Positions 20,202 through 33,286 of a stretch of DNA of 64,000 bases are shown in pieces (the first letter of the stretch is position 1; each line of letters opens with the position of its first letter). Under the pieces are notes generated by a model. It was not told the origin of the DNA. It searched no databases and saw nothing but the letters and a program-made list of their open reading frames with translations. The stretch lies in assembly GCF_022288725.1 (NCBI RefSeq), contig NZ_JAKNTA010000004.1:62001-126000 (forward strand). The letters are read 5' to 3'. Made by a program: the position numbers and the translations under genes. Source of the DNA: Kitasatospora sp. A2-31. Its GTDB lineage: Bacteria; Actinomycetota; Actinomycetes; Streptomycetales; Streptomycetaceae.

Positions 20202-21038
20202 ATGACCACGGCGATCCGCAGCGAGTTCGACCAGGGCATCGCCCTGACCCGCCACCCCGACGAGCCCGGCCGCTACGACGGCGAGCTCGGCGCCGGCTGG
20301 CAGATCGGCGGCGGCGTCAACGGCGGGCTGCTGCTCGCGATGGCCGGCCACGCGCTCTCGCTGGAGCACGGCCTGACCGGCGGCCACGCCGACCCGGTCT
20401 CGATCAGCGGCTACTACCTCTCGGCCTCCACGCCCGGCCCGGCCACCGTCCGCACGGAGGTGCTCAGGGCCGGCCGCTCGCTCACCACCGGCACCGCCTC
20501 GCTCTGCCAGGACGGCGTCGAGCGGCTGCGGGTCGTGGCGAGCCACGGCGACCTCGCCGCCGCCGACGGGGAGGTCCGCACCACCGCGCAGCCCCCGCAG
20601 CTGCCCCCGCCGGACCAGTGCATCGGCGTCGAGCACGCCCCCAGGGAGCTGATCGCGCAGGCCGCCCTGCTGGAGCGGTTCGACCTGCGGCTCGACCCGG
20701 CCACCGTCGGCTGGGCGCTCGGACAGCCCTCCGGCAACGGCCGGATCCAGGGCTGGTTCCGGCTCGCCGACGGCCGCGAGCCCGACCCGCTGCTGCTCCT
20801 GCTCGTCGCCGACGCCCTGCCGCCGGTCACCTTCGACCTCGGCATGCCCGGCTGGGCGCCCACCATCGAGCTGACCGTCCACCTGCGGGCCCGGCCGGTG
20901 CCCGGCTGGCTGCGGGTCACCCACGCCACCCGCAACGTGGCGGGCGGCTACTTCGAGGAGGACGCCGAGGTCTGGGACGAGGCCGGCCGGCTCGTCGCGC
21001 AGTCCCGCCAGCTGGCCCGGGTGCCGCGCCCGGCGTGA
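20202..21038 (+). CDS. thioesterase-family protein (double hotdog, TesB/4HBT_3-like)
   Basis: A 278-residue protein with two hotdog-like halves: GRYDGELGAGWQIGGGVNGG and LLLAMAGHAL in the first, GLGQ-type FRLADGREPDPLLLLLVADA and VTFDLGMPGWAPTIELTVHL in the second. Family members hydrolyse acyl-CoA thioesters; the substrate here is unknown. ATG 20202 follows GAAGGGCAGG. It sits between nusB and bldD, genes that are neighbours in the streptomycetes I know, so it is probably an insertion. It is transcribed alone or with the 302-residue gene after it. Confidence 0.75.
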   Translation: MTTAIRSEFDQGIALTRHPDEPGRYDGELGAGWQIGGGVNGGLLLAMAGHALSLEHGLTGGHADPVSISGYYLSASTPGPATVRTEVLRAGRSLTTGTASLCQDGVERLRVVASHGDLAAADGEVRTTAQPPQLPPPDQCIGVEHAPRELIAQAALLERFDLRLDPATVGWALGQPSGNGRIQGWFRLADGREPDPLLLLLVADALPPVTFDLGMPGWAPTIELTVHLRARPVPGWLRVTHATRNVAGGYFEEDAEVWDEAGRLVAQSRQLARVPRPA

Positions 21039-21191
21039 CGGCGCCCGCCGGCGACGCGACCGCGCGACCGCACGCCTCACGGTCGGTTACATTCCTGTGA
21101 CACGCCGTACGTGTGCGCCGCGCGGGGCTGGGGAGGAGAACGGTCGGCGGCACCCCCGCCGCTGACCGCGACCCGCCCCAGGAGCCCCCCG

Positions 21192-22100
21192 ATGACCCGC
21201 AACGGCCGCGCCCGCCGCACCCCCGACTGCACCGCCGCCGGCTCCCGCCCCCGCCTGCGCACGCGGCACGAGCGGCGCCGGCCCGACGGCGAGCACGCCT
21301 TCGTCATCGGCGTGCTGACCAGCGAGGCCGACTTCGAGCGGGCCCGGGCCTGGCACCTGTCGGACGCCCCCGACCACGAGACGTACCTGCGGGAGACCGC
21401 CGAGCTGCTCACCGAGGCACGGCGCCGCTTCGACACCGTCCGGGCCCGGATGTTCCACCCGCAGGACTTCGAGGAGTTCTGCCTGCTGCACGGCCTCGAC
21501 CCGGCCGAGCCCGCCGCCCGGGACCGCTACCTGGTGAACCCGCCGCTGCAGACCCAGCTCCTCGCCTACCAGGGCGAGGAGCTGGCCGGCGACTTCGCGC
21601 CCCGGCTGGTCCGGGCCCGGGACAACGGCCTGACGCTGCGCCACGCCGACCTGCTGCTGGACGGGGGGCTCACCGGGGAGGGCGGTCGGGAGGCCCGCGC
21701 GGCCTACCAGCGCGGGGCCGAGGTGTTCCGCCGGATGCTGGTGGGGGCCGGTGCGGGGGTGTACGAGCTGCGGCTCGCGGTCGACGCGCCGGGCGGGCGG
21801 CTGACGGCGGCGGCCCGGGTGCTGCAGTGGGAGGACGGTGTCGTCCGGATCAACGACGAGGACCTCGAGCTGGTCTGTGCGGTCCTCTGTGCCGGGCTCG
21901 CCCGGGAGCTGCCGGGCCTGGCCGTGCTGCACGGGGCCCGGGGGGCGGCCGAGGCCCGCGGCGGGGGCGCCGACGGCGACTTCCGGCCGGCGGCGTGGGC
22001 CTGGGCCAGCGCCGGGCGGGACTGGGCACCGGTCGAGGGGCCGGTGCGGCTGGACGGCGTGACGGCGGAGCCGGGCTACCCGCTGGGAACGGTCGGCTGA
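21192..22100 (+). CDS. conserved actinobacterial protein of unknown function
   Basis: A 302-residue protein; ATG 21192 follows AGGAGCC. The first 35 residues are strongly basic (RRTPDC, RLRTRHERRR). Then comes a helical region (VLTSEADFERARAW, ETYLRETAELLTEARRRFD) and HPQDFEEFCLLHGLDPAEP. The last part is Gly/Ala-rich and ends in GVTAEPGYPLG. No membrane helix, signal peptide or catalytic motif is recognised. It follows the thioesterase gene in the same direction with a 153-nt gap and is convergent with bldD. Confidence 0.6.
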   Translation: MTRNGRARRTPDCTAAGSRPRLRTRHERRRPDGEHAFVIGVLTSEADFERARAWHLSDAPDHETYLRETAELLTEARRRFDTVRARMFHPQDFEEFCLLHGLDPAEPAARDRYLVNPPLQTQLLAYQGEELAGDFAPRLVRARDNGLTLRHADLLLDGGLTGEGGREARAAYQRGAEVFRRMLVGAGAGVYELRLAVDAPGGRLTAAARVLQWEDGVVRINDEDLELVCAVLCAGLARELPGLAVLHGARGAAEARGGGADGDFRPAAWAWASAGRDWAPVEGPVRLDGVTAEPGYPLGTVG

Positions 22101-22198
22101 GCCCGCGGCCTGCGGCCTCCCGGGGCGCCGCCGTCCGTCCGGGCCCGCCCCGCCGGGTCTCCGGCCCGATCGGGCACGGGCTCGCCCGTGGCCCGGGG

Positions 22199-22245
22199 AA
22201 GCGTCACGGCGCGGCCCCCGGTCGGGATGCCGCGCCGTGACGTTT
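22199..22245. terminator. bidirectional terminator between 302-residue gene and bldD
   Basis: CGTCACGGCGCGG (22202-22214) pairs exactly with CCGCGCCGTGACG (22230-22242). The arms are flanked by AA on the left and TTT on the right, giving short U-tails in both directions between convergent genes. Confidence 0.75.
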
Positions 22246-22293
22246 CTGCTCGAACCTGTCGTTGTCGCAGGTGGAAGGCGCCGGGGCGAGCGG

Positions 22294-22797
22294 TCAGCTC
22301 GCCTCCTCCTCGCGCACCGCGCGGCGCGCGTCGGGGTTCAGCACACCCCAGGAGATCAGCTGCTCGGTGAGGATCGACGGAGACTGGTCGTAGATCACGG
22401 CCAGCGTGCGCAGGTCGTCCTGGCGGATCGAGAGCACCTTGCCGTTGTAGTCACCGCGCTGGCTCTGGATGGTGGCCGCGTAGCGCTGCAGCGGACCGGC
22501 CTTCTCCGAGGGGACCTGGGTCAGTCTCTCCAGGTCCAGCACCAGGCGCGGCGGCGGCTCGGCCGCACCACCGGGCGTACCGCCGGGCAGCAGCTCCTGC
22601 ACCGGGACGCCGTAGAACTCCGCCAGCTCGGCCAGCCGCTGCACGGTGACCGCACGGTCGCCGCGCTCGTACGAGCCGACGACGACTGCCTTCCAGCGCC
22701 CCTGGGACTTCTCCTCGACACCGTGCAGGGAGAGCCCCTGCTGAGTGCGGATCGCTCGGAGCTTGCCTCCGAGTTGCTTCGCGTAGTCGCTGGACAT
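22294..22797 (-). CDS. bldD: developmental master regulator BldD
   Basis: A 167-residue repressor that holds streptomycete sporulation genes off during vegetative growth when dimerised by tetrameric cyclic di-GMP. The N-terminal Xre-type HTH covers residues about 5-75 (LRAIRTQQGLSLHGVEEKS, VVVGSYERGDRAVTVQRLAE). The C-terminal domain retains both ligand motifs exactly, R114-G-D116 and R125-Q-D-D128, so c-di-GMP control should be intact. The C-terminus ends EEEAS. It is divergent from pyrR, with a 334-bp gap holding a BldD-box palindrome. Confidence 0.97.
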   Translation of the reverse strand: MSSDYAKQLGGKLRAIRTQQGLSLHGVEEKSQGRWKAVVVGSYERGDRAVTVQRLAELAEFYGVPVQELLPGGTPGGAAEPPPRLVLDLERLTQVPSEKAGPLQRYAATIQSQRGDYNGKVLSIRQDDLRTLAVIYDQSPSILTEQLISWGVLNPDARRAVREEEAS

Positions 22798-22885
22798 TGA
22801 TCTCCCCGGACGAGATTGCTTCGCGTTCAGTGGTGGGTCACGGGCGATTGCCGACGCCGTTACCGGTGGGTTCGACGTCCGTCTC

Positions 22886-22905
22886 GTAACTCACTGTGAG
22901 GTTAC
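22886..22905. promoter_or_regulatory. BldD box, probable autoregulatory site
   Basis: GTAACTCACTGTGAG (22886-22900) agrees with the published BldD consensus nTnACnCWGnGTnAn at 8 of 9 fixed positions. The 20-nt extension to GGTTAC makes a near-perfect palindrome. It begins 89 bp upstream of the bldD start, where BldD is known to repress its own promoter. Confidence 0.75.
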
Positions 22906-23083
22906 GTAGAGTGAGGTAGTTGCGTCAAGCCGAATGGGGCACTCGTGCGAATGGTCCGCATCGGTGACGCGTCGGGGGCGTGAACCCGGCGAAGCGGAAC
23001 GGTGGTGGTCCGTTTGCGTGAACCCGCGCTGGTAGGATGACCGGAAGCCCGCGCCCCGTCGGCGGGGGCCGTCAATTCAGACA

Positions 23084-23117
23084 TCCTTTAAGGCCCGTCC
23101 AGTGAGGCGGGGAAGGA
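23084..23117 (+). promoter_or_regulatory. PyrR-binding hairpin that pairs with the pyrR Shine-Dalgarno
   Basis: The lower stem TCCTT (23084-23088) pairs with AAGGA (23113-23117), part of the AAGGAGG ribosome site. A purine-rich internal bulge (TAAGG), an upper stem CCCG/CGGG (23094-23097, 23108-23111) and the loop TCCAGTGAGG (23098-23107) complete the structure. The loop is the PyrR recognition sequence known from Bacillus and Mycobacterium pyr leaders. With no terminator hairpin in between, translational repression is the likely mode: UMP-bound PyrR stabilises the hairpin and hides the start. Confidence 0.78.
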
Positions 23118-23130
23118 GGTCCGCTTCGGC

Positions 23131-23754
23131 ATGACCGCACACCACGAAACCACGCCGCGGCCGCCGCACCAGGTGCTGGACGGCGCGGACATCGCCCGGG
23201 TCGTCACCCGGATCGCGCACGAGATCGTCGAGCGCGCCAAGGGCGCGGAGGACGTCGTGCTGCTCGGCATCCACACCAGGGGCGTCCACCTCGCCCGCCG
23301 GCTGCAGGCCCGGCTGGGTCAGATCACCGGCCGCGAGGTCCCGCTCGGCACCCTGGACATCACCATGTACCGGGACGACCTGCGGCTGAAGCCCGCCCGC
23401 GCCCTGGAGCACACCGAGATCCCGGCCGACGGCGTCGACGGCCGCCTGGTGATCCTCGTCGACGACGTGCTGTTCTCCGGCCGCACCATCCGGGCCGCGC
23501 TGGACGCGCTCAGCGACATCGGCCGCCCGCGCGCCGTCCAGCTGGCCGTCCTGGTCGACCGCGGCCACCGCGAGCTGCCGATCCGCGCCGACTACGTGGG
23601 CAAGAACCTCCCCACATCCCTGCGCGAGGCCGTGCAGGTGCGCCTCTCCGACACCGACGGCGTGGACGCCGTCCTGGTCGGCGACCGCGACTACACCGCG
23701 CGCTCGTCGCAGGCCCTGGCCACGAAGCCTTCCGAACCGCACCTCCCGGAGTAA
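23131..23754 (+). CDS. pyrR: bifunctional pyr operon regulator / uracil phosphoribosyltransferase PyrR
   Basis: A 207-residue type I phosphoribosyltransferase fold that senses UMP and binds pyr leader RNA. The PRPP loop is [20 protein letters not shown]; other family features are [14 protein letters not shown] and [21 protein letters not shown] 23131 lies 11 nt beyond AAGGAGG, which forms part of the PyrR hairpin, so the protein probably represses its own operon. Its stop is 5 nt before pyrB. First gene of pyrR-pyrB-pyrC-x-carA-carB(-pyrD-pyrF). Confidence 0.96.
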   Translation: MTAHHETTPRPPHQVLDGADIARVVTRIAHEIVERAKGAEDVVLLGIHTRGVHLARRLQARLGQITGREVPLGTLDITMYRDDLRLKPARALEHTEIPADGVDGRLVILVDDVLFSGRTIRAALDALSDIGRPRAVQLAVLVDRGHRELPIRADYVGKNLPTSLREAVQVRLSDTDGVDAVLVGDRDYTARSSQALATKPSEPHLPE

Positions 23755-23759
23755 CCCGC

Positions 23760-24734
23760 GTGAAGCGCCACCTCGTCTCCGCCGCCGACCTCACCCGCGA
23801 CGACGCGCTGCTGATCCTGGACACCGCCGAGGAGCTGGCCCAGCTCTCCGGACGGGCCGTCAAGAAGCTGCCCACGCTCCGTGGTCGAACGGTCGTCAAC
23901 CTCTTCTTCGAGGACTCCACCCGCACCAAGACCTCCTTCGAGGTCGCCGAGAAGCGGCTCTCCGCCGACGTCATCAACTTCTCCGCCAAGGGCTCCTCGG
24001 TCTCCAAGGGCGAGAGCCTCAAGGACACCGCCCTCACCCTGCAGGCGATGGGTGCCGACGCGGTCGTCATCCGGCACCACGCCTCGGGCGCACCCGCCCG
24101 GCTGGCCCAGTCCGACTGGCTGCACGGCAGCGTCATCAACGCCGGTGACGGCACCCACGAGCACCCCACCCAGGCCCTGCTCGACGCCTTCACCATGCGT
24201 CGCCACCTCAACCCCGGCACGGGGCACGACCTGGCCGGCCGCCGGGTGACCATCGTCGGCGACGTCCTGCACAGCCGGGTCGCCCGCTCCAACGTGCACC
24301 TGCTCACCACCCTCGGCGCCCAGGTCACCTTCGTCGCCCCGCCGACGCTGCTGCCGATCGGCATCGAGAACTGGCCCTGCGAGGTCAGCTACGACCTGGA
24401 GAGCGTGCTCCCCAAGACCGACGCGCTGATGATGCTCCGGGTGCAGCGCGAGCGGATGAACGCCGCCTTCTTCCCGACCGAGCGCGAGTACAGCCGCCGC
24501 TACGGCCTGGACGGCACCCGGATGGCGCAGCTGCCCGAGCACGCCATCGTGATGCACCCCGGCCCGATGGTCCGCGGCATGGAGATCACCGCCGAGGTCG
24601 CCGACTCGCCGCGCTGCACCGTGGTCGAGCAGGTCGCCAACGGCGTCTCGATCCGGATGGCCGTCCTCTACCTCCTGCTCGGCGGAGCCACCCTCGCCGA
24701 CGCCCGCACCGAATCCGTGGAGACCGCCCAGTGA
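23760..24734 (+). CDS. pyrB: aspartate carbamoyltransferase catalytic subunit
   Basis: A 324-residue transferase making carbamoyl-aspartate. The carbamoyl-phosphate site is [18 protein letters not shown], the 80s-type loop [15 protein letters not shown], and the aspartate site [14 protein letters not shown]. There is no pyrI regulatory gene, as usual in actinobacteria. GTG 23760 is 5 nt after pyrR, and the stop overlaps the pyrC GTG by four bases. Confidence 0.96.
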   Translation: MKRHLVSAADLTRDDALLILDTAEELAQLSGRAVKKLPTLRGRTVVNLFFEDSTRTKTSFEVAEKRLSADVINFSAKGSSVSKGESLKDTALTLQAMGADAVVIRHHASGAPARLAQSDWLHGSVINAGDGTHEHPTQALLDAFTMRRHLNPGTGHDLAGRRVTIVGDVLHSRVARSNVHLLTTLGAQVTFVAPPTLLPIGIENWPCEVSYDLESVLPKTDALMMLRVQRERMNAAFFPTEREYSRRYGLDGTRMAQLPEHAIVMHPGPMVRGMEITAEVADSPRCTVVEQVANGVSIRMAVLYLLLGGATLADARTESVETAQ

Positions 24735-26035
24735 CCACCTACCTGATCCGCAACGCCCAGATCCTCGGCGGCGACCCGCAGGACCTCCACATCGCCGACG
24801 GCGTCATCAAGGAGATCGGCACCGGCCTGCAGGCCGAGGCCGACATCGACATCGACGCCACCGGCCTGGTGGTGCTGCCCGGCCTGGTCGACCTCCACAC
24901 CCACCTGCGCGAGCCCGGCCGCGAGGACGCCGAGACCGTGCTGACCGGCACCCAGGCCGCCGCCAAGGGCGGCTTCACCGCCGTCCACGCGATGGCCAAC
25001 ACCTTCCCGGTGGCCGACACCGCCGGTGTGGTCGAGCAGGTCTGGCGGCTCGGCCAGGAGTCCGGCTACTGCGACGTGCAGCCGGTCGGCGCCGTCACCG
25101 TCGGCCTGGAGGGCAAGAAGCTCGCCGAGCTGGGCGCCATGCACGATTCCGCGGCCGGCGTCCGGGTCTTCTCCGACGACGGCAAGTGCGTCGACGACGC
25201 CGTCATCATGCGCCGCGCGCTGGAGTACGTGAAGGCCTTCGACGGCGTCGTCGCCCAGCACGCCCAGGAGCCGCGGCTCACCGAGGCCGCCCAGATGAAC
25301 GAGGGCCAGGTCTCCGGCGAGCTCGGCCTCGGCGGCTGGCCGGCCGTGGCGGAGGAGGCGATCATCGCCCGTGACGTGCTGCTCGCCGCGCACGTCGGCT
25401 CCCGCCTGCACGTCTGCCACGTCTCCACGGCCGGCTCGGTCGAGATCATCCGCTGGGCCAAGGCCAAGGGCTGGGACGTCACCGCCGAGGTGACCCCGCA
25501 CCACCTGCTGCTCACCGACGAGCTGGTCCGCAGCTACGACCCGGTGTACAAGGTGAACCCGCCGCTGCGCACCGCCGAGGACGTCCAGGCCCTGCGCAAG
25601 GCGCTGGCCGACGGCACGATCGACGCCGTCGCCACCGACCACGCGCCGCACCCGGCCGAGGACAAGGACTGCGAGTGGGCCGTGGCCGCGATGGGCATGG
25701 TCGGCCTGGAGACCGCGCTCTCGGTGGTCCAGCAGACCATGGTCGAGACCGGCCTGCTGAACTGGGAGGGCGTCGCCGACCGGATGTCGCACCGCCCGGC
25801 GCGGATCGGCCGTCTCACCGGCCACGGACGGCCGATCTCGGTGGGTGAGCCGGCGAACCTGGTGCTCTTCGATCCCGCGTACCGTGGTGCCGTGAACCCC
25901 GAGAGCTTCGCCACCCGCAGCCGCAACACCCCCTACAAGGGCCTCGACCTGCCCGGACGGGTGCACGCCACCTTCCTCCGCGGCATCGCCACCGTGCTCG
26001 CCGGCGAGCTGGTCGAGCAGGGCGGGCTGGCGTGA
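24731..26035 (+). CDS. pyrC: dihydroorotase
   Basis: A 434-residue class I dihydroorotase (amidohydrolase fold) cyclising carbamoyl-aspartate. Metal ligands are in [11 protein letters not shown] and the catalytic Asp in [13 protein letters not shown]; substrate-binding [10 protein letters not shown] and [10 protein letters not shown] are present. The GTG start overlaps pyrB by four bases (GTGA) and the stop overlaps the next gene's GTG by four bases. Confidence 0.96.
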   Translation: MTTYLIRNAQILGGDPQDLHIADGVIKEIGTGLQAEADIDIDATGLVVLPGLVDLHTHLREPGREDAETVLTGTQAAAKGGFTAVHAMANTFPVADTAGVVEQVWRLGQESGYCDVQPVGAVTVGLEGKKLAELGAMHDSAAGVRVFSDDGKCVDDAVIMRRALEYVKAFDGVVAQHAQEPRLTEAAQMNEGQVSGELGLGGWPAVAEEAIIARDVLLAAHVGSRLHVCHVSTAGSVEIIRWAKAKGWDVTAEVTPHHLLLTDELVRSYDPVYKVNPPLRTAEDVQALRKALADGTIDAVATDHAPHPAEDKDCEWAVAAMGMVGLETALSVVQQTMVETGLLNWEGVADRMSHRPARIGRLTGHGRPISVGEPANLVLFDPAYRGAVNPESFATRSRNTPYKGLDLPGRVHATFLRGIATVLAGELVEQGGLA

Positions 26036-26598
26036 CCGGGCTCACCCGGCTCGCCCAGGAACAGGCCAAGGTCACCAACTGGCCCGGGTACATCGGCTGG
26101 GCCGTCGGCCTGCTGATCGTGATCGGCCTCGTCTACTGGCTGATGCGGCAGGGCTGGAACTGGCGGCGCACGCTGCAGTCCGGCATTCCGCCGCTTCCCG
26201 CCGTGCCGGAGCGCGCCGGCCGGACCATCCTGGAGACCAGCGGCCGGTACCACGGCAGCACCACGGCCGGGAACTGGCTGGACCGGGTCGTCGCGCACGG
26301 CCTGGGCACCCGCAGCCGCGCCGACCTGACCCTCGGCGAGGACGGCCTGCTGGTGCGGCGCCCCGGTGACGTCGACTTCTGGATCCCGGCGGAGCACCTG
26401 ACCGGTGCCCGGACGGACTCCGGGATCGCCGGCAAGGTCGTCCCGTCCGGACTGCTCGTCGTGACCTGGACGCACGAGGGCACCGCGCTGGACTCCGGTT
26501 TCCGGGCCGACCACCCCGATGAGCACGCCGCCTGGGTCGAGGCGGTCGCTCAGCTCGCAACACGTACGAAGACGAAGACGGAAGAGGCCACTCGATGA
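26032..26598 (+). CDS. membrane protein with PH-like soluble domain, pyr operon
   Basis: A 188-residue protein with one clear membrane helix near the N-terminus ([19 protein letters not shown], about 22-40) and a soluble, beta-rich cytoplasmic part ([54 protein letters not shown]). That strand pattern suggests a bacterial PH-like fold, but no catalytic residues are seen. It is coupled by four-base overlaps to pyrC and carA. A homologue occupies the same place in other streptomycetes, as I recall; its role in pyrimidine synthesis is unknown. Confidence 0.75.
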   Translation: MTGLTRLAQEQAKVTNWPGYIGWAVGLLIVIGLVYWLMRQGWNWRRTLQSGIPPLPAVPERAGRTILETSGRYHGSTTAGNWLDRVVAHGLGTRSRADLTLGEDGLLVRRPGDVDFWIPAEHLTGARTDSGIAGKVVPSGLLVVTWTHEGTALDSGFRADHPDEHAAWVEAVAQLATRTKTKTEEATR

Positions 26599-27744
26599 CC
26601 GCACCTGCCCCCACCCCGCAGCGCTTGAGGCGGGAGCGCGTGCCCGCCGTGCTCGTCCTGGAGGACGGCCGGACCTTCCGCGGCCAGGCCTACGGCGCGA
26701 CGGGCGAGACGTTCGGCGAGGCGGTCTTCAACACCGGCATGTCCGGCTACCAGGAGACCCTCACCGACCCGTCGTACCACCGTCAGGTGGTCGTGATGAC
26801 CGCCCCGCAGATCGGGAACACCGGCTGGAACGACGAGGACGACGAGTCCAAGCAGATCTGGGTCGCCGGCTACGTCGTCCGCGACCCCGCCCGCGTGCCG
26901 TCCAACTGGCGCTCGCGCCGGTCGCTGGACGAGGAGCTGGCCAGCCAGGGCATCGTCGGCATCAGCGGCATCGACACCCGCGCGCTCACCCGGCACCTGC
27001 GCGAGCGCGGCGCCATGCGCTGCGGCATCTTCTCGGGCAAGGCGGTGGCGGACGACGCCGCGCTGCTGGCCCGGGTGCAGCAGTCGCCGGAGATGAAGGG
27101 CGCCGACCTCTGCGCCGAGGTCGCCACCACCGAGCCCTACGTCGTGCCCGCGATCGGTGAGAAGAGGTTCACCGTCGCCGCCCTCGACCTCGGCATCAAG
27201 GCGATGACCCCGCAGCGGATGGCCGAGCGCGGCATCGAGGTGCACGTCCTGCCGGCCAACGCCACGATCGAGGACGTCTACGCGGTCGCCCCCGACGGGG
27301 TCTTCTTCTCGAACGGCCCGGGCGACCCGGCCACCGCCGACCACCAGGTCGAGGTGGCGAAGGGCGTCCTGGAGCGCAGGACCCCGTTCTTCGGCATCTG
27401 CTTCGGCAACCAGATCCTCGGCCGGGCGCTGGGCTTCGGCACCTACAAGCTCAAGTACGGCCACCGCGGCATCAACCAGCCGGTGCAGGACCGCACCACC
27501 GGCAAGGTCGAGGTCACCGCGCACAACCACGGCTTCGCCGTGAACGCACCGCTGGACAAGGTCAGCGACACCCCGTTCGGGCGCGTCGAGGTCTCCCACG
27601 TCTGCCTCAACGACGACGTGGTCGAGGGCCTGCAGGCGCTCGACGTCCCCGCCTTCAGCGTGCAGTACCACCCCGAAGCGGCCGCCGGCCCGCACGACGC
27701 CGCGTACCTGTTCGACCGCTTCGTGAAGCTCATGGAGGGCCAGC

Positions 27745-27752
<8 letters not shown>
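26595..27752 (+). CDS. carA: carbamoyl-phosphate synthase small (glutaminase) subunit
   Basis: A 385-residue subunit releasing ammonia from glutamine for CarB. The N-terminal domain starts [17 protein letters not shown]. The class I amidotransferase triad is Cys in [12 protein letters not shown] and His/Glu in [15 protein letters not shown] 26595 overlaps the preceding stop by four bases, and the 3' end overlaps carB by eight bases. Confidence 0.97.
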
Positions 27753-31053
<3,301 letters not shown>

Positions 31054-31062
31054 GACCGCCGC

Positions 31063-31097
31063 AGTGGGGGGCACCGAACCGCCGGGTGCCCCCCACT
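31063..31097. terminator. 13-bp hairpin between carB and pyrD
   Basis: AGTGGGGGGCACC (31063-31075) pairs exactly with GGTGCCCCCCACT (31085-31097) around a 9-nt loop, 9 nt after the carB stop. It has no U-tract. It may terminate, partially attenuate, or protect the upstream mRNA, since pyrD and pyrF continue in the same direction. Confidence 0.6.
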
Positions 31098-31192
31098 TCC
31101 ATGCCCACCCTCCCCGGCCCCTCGGCCGGGGGTACCCAGGCCCGCCGCCACCCTTCTGCCGATGGGCTGCGCCCGCCCCGATGGAGCAAGCC

Positions 31193-32296
31193 TTGTACAA
31201 GCTGCTGTTCGACCTCGTCTTCAAGAAGATGGACCCCGAGAAGGCCCACCACCTGGCCTTCTTCTGGATCCGGCTCGCCTCCTCGGTGCCCGGCCTGCGC
31301 ACCCTGGTCCGGCTGGTGCTCGCCCCGCGCGACCGCGCGCTGCGCACCAGCGCGCTCGGCCTCGACCTGCCCGGCCCGTTCGGCCTGGCGGCCGGCTTCG
31401 ACAAGAACGGCGTCGGCATCGACGGCCTGGCGATGATCGGCTTCGACTACATCGAGATCGGCACCATCACCGGCGAGCCCCAGCCGGGCAACCCCGCCCC
31501 GCGCCTGTTCCGGCTGATCGAGGACCGCGCCCTGGTCAACCGGATGGGCTTCAACAACCAGGGCTCGGCCCGGGTCGCCGCCCGCCTCGCCCGGCGCCCC
31601 CACACCAGCTCCACCCCGGTGGTCGGCATCAACATCGGCAAGACCAAGGTCGTCGAGGAGGCCGACGCGATCGGCGACTACGTGAAGTCCACCGAGCGGC
31701 TGGCCAGGTACGCCGACTACCTGGTGGTCAACGTCAGCTCCCCGAACACCCCCGGCCTGCGCAACCTCCAGGCCGTCTCCCACCTGGGCCCGCTGCTCAG
31801 CGCCGTCCGCGAGGCCGCCGACCGCTCCACCGCGCACCACGTGCCGCTCCTGGTCAAGATCGCCCCCGACCTGGCCGACGAGGACGTCGACGCGGTCGCC
31901 GACCTCGCCCTGGAGCTGGGCCTGGACGGCATCATCGCCACCAACACCACGATCGGCCGCGAGGGCCTGCGCACCCCCGCCGCCCGGATCGAGGAGATCG
32001 GCATGGGCGGCCTCTCCGGCGCCCCGCTCAAGGCCCGCGCCCTGGAGGTGCTGCAGCGCCTGCGCGCCCGTACCGAGGGCCGGCTGGTGCTGGTCTCGGT
32101 CGGCGGCATCGAGACCGCCGAGGACGCGTGGCAGCGGATCATCCACGGCGCCGACCTGGTCCAGGGCTACAGCGCCTTCATCTACCAGGGCCCGTTCTGG
32201 TGCCGCCGCATCCACAAGGGCCTCTCCGCGAAGGTCCGGGCGGGCGGCTTCCGCAACCTGGCGGCCGCCGTCGGCAGCGCCAAGGCCTCCTCCTGA
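31193..32296 (+). CDS. pyrD: dihydroorotate dehydrogenase, quinone-dependent (class 2)
   Basis: A 367-residue membrane-associated FMN enzyme oxidising dihydroorotate to orotate. TTG 31193 is chosen: it gives the usual [20 protein letters not shown]-terminus, and GGAG lies 6 nt upstream. An ATG at 31181 would add four residues. The N-terminal amphipathic pair of helices (quinone tunnel) is followed by [37 protein letters not shown] (catalytic Ser) and [14 protein letters not shown] 13-bp hairpin separates it from carB, so it may have a separate or attenuated promoter. Confidence 0.94.
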   Translation: MYKLLFDLVFKKMDPEKAHHLAFFWIRLASSVPGLRTLVRLVLAPRDRALRTSALGLDLPGPFGLAAGFDKNGVGIDGLAMIGFDYIEIGTITGEPQPGNPAPRLFRLIEDRALVNRMGFNNQGSARVAARLARRPHTSSTPVVGINIGKTKVVEEADAIGDYVKSTERLARYADYLVVNVSSPNTPGLRNLQAVSHLGPLLSAVREAADRSTAHHVPLLVKIAPDLADEDVDAVADLALELGLDGIIATNTTIGREGLRTPAARIEEIGMGGLSGAPLKARALEVLQRLRARTEGRLVLVSVGGIETAEDAWQRIIHGADLVQGYSAFIYQGPFWCRRIHKGLSAKVRAGGFRNLAAAVGSAKASS

Positions 32297-32340
32297 ACCC
32301 CCGCCAGGCGAATCCCCGCTCCACCCCCGGAAAGGACGTC

Positions 32341-33174
32341 ATGACCCTCGCCCCCTTCGGCGCCCGGCTGCGCCAGGCCCTCGACACCCGCGGCCAGCTC
32401 TGCGTCGGCATCGACCCGCACGCCTCCCTGCTCGCCGCCTGGGGCCTGGAGGACTCCGTGGCGGGCCTGGAGACCTTCAGCCGCACCGTGGTCGAGGCGC
32501 TGGCCGACCGGGTGGCCGTGCTCAAGCCGCAGGCCGCCTTCTTCGAGCGCTTCGGCTCCAAGGGCGTCGCGGTGCTGGAGAAGTCCGTCGAGGAGGCCCG
32601 TGCGGCCGGCGCGCTGGTCCTGATGGACGCCAAGCGCGGCGACATCGGCTCCACCATGGCCGCCTACGCCGAGGCCTTCCTGGCCCAGGGCAGCCCGCTG
32701 TTCTCCGACGCCGTCACCGTCAGCCCCTACCTCGGCTTCGGCTCGCTGCGCCCGGCGCTCGACCTGGCCGCGGCCAACGGCGCGGGCGTCTTCGCGCTGG
32801 CGCTCACCTCCAACCCCGAGGGCGCCGAGGTGCAGCGCGCCGTCGGCGCGGACGGCGAGCCGGTGGCGGCCTCGGTGCTGCGCCAGCTGGCGGCCGAGAA
32901 CGCCGGCGCCGAGCCGCTCGGCTCCTTCGGCGCGGTGGTCGGCGCGACGCTGGCGGACGCCGGCGTGGACCTGGCGATCAACGGCCCGCTGCTCGCCCCC
33001 GGGATCGGCGCCCAGGGCGCCACGATGGCCGACCTGCCCCGGGTCTTCGGCTCCTCGGTGCGCAACGTGGTCCCGAGCGTCAGCCGGGACGTGCTCAAGC
33101 ACGGCCCCTCGGCGCCGGCCCTGCGGGCGGCGGCCGACCGGTTCGTCCAGGAGTACGCGGACGCGGTGAAGTGA
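32341..33174 (+). CDS. pyrF: orotidine 5'-phosphate decarboxylase, type 2
   Basis: A 277-residue enzyme making UMP. CVGIDPHASLLAAWGL and LVLMDAKRGDIGSTMAAYAE (catalytic Asp/Lys/Asp) mark the longer type 2 subfamily typical of actinobacteria. ATG 32341 has GGAAAGGA upstream, and the gap to pyrD is 44 nt. It is the last gene of the pyr set, 112 nt before a U-tailed terminator. Confidence 0.95.
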   Translation: MTLAPFGARLRQALDTRGQLCVGIDPHASLLAAWGLEDSVAGLETFSRTVVEALADRVAVLKPQAAFFERFGSKGVAVLEKSVEEARAAGALVLMDAKRGDIGSTMAAYAEAFLAQGSPLFSDAVTVSPYLGFGSLRPALDLAAANGAGVFALALTSNPEGAEVQRAVGADGEPVAASVLRQLAAENAGAEPLGSFGAVVGATLADAGVDLAINGPLLAPGIGAQGATMADLPRVFGSSVRNVVPSVSRDVLKHGPSAPALRAAADRFVQEYADAVK

Positions 33175-33286
33175 GCCGGTGACCCTCCGCAGTGGCGTGA
33201 GGGGGCGGTGCAGGTCGGGGCACCCGACGTGAGCGCCGTCACACCACCCCCGCGAAAGGGCCCGAAACGGGGTCGTTTTGCCCGGT

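Larger units (their letters stand above)
22798..23130. other. bldD-pyrR intergenic control region
   Basis: A 333-bp gap between divergent genes. It contains the BldD-box palindrome (22886-22905) near bldD, a TAGGAT -10-like hexamer (23033-23038) without a clear -35 on the pyr side, and the PyrR hairpin (23084-23117). AT-richer bases around 22900-22945 contrast with the coding flanks. No ORF is supported. Confidence 0.6.
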
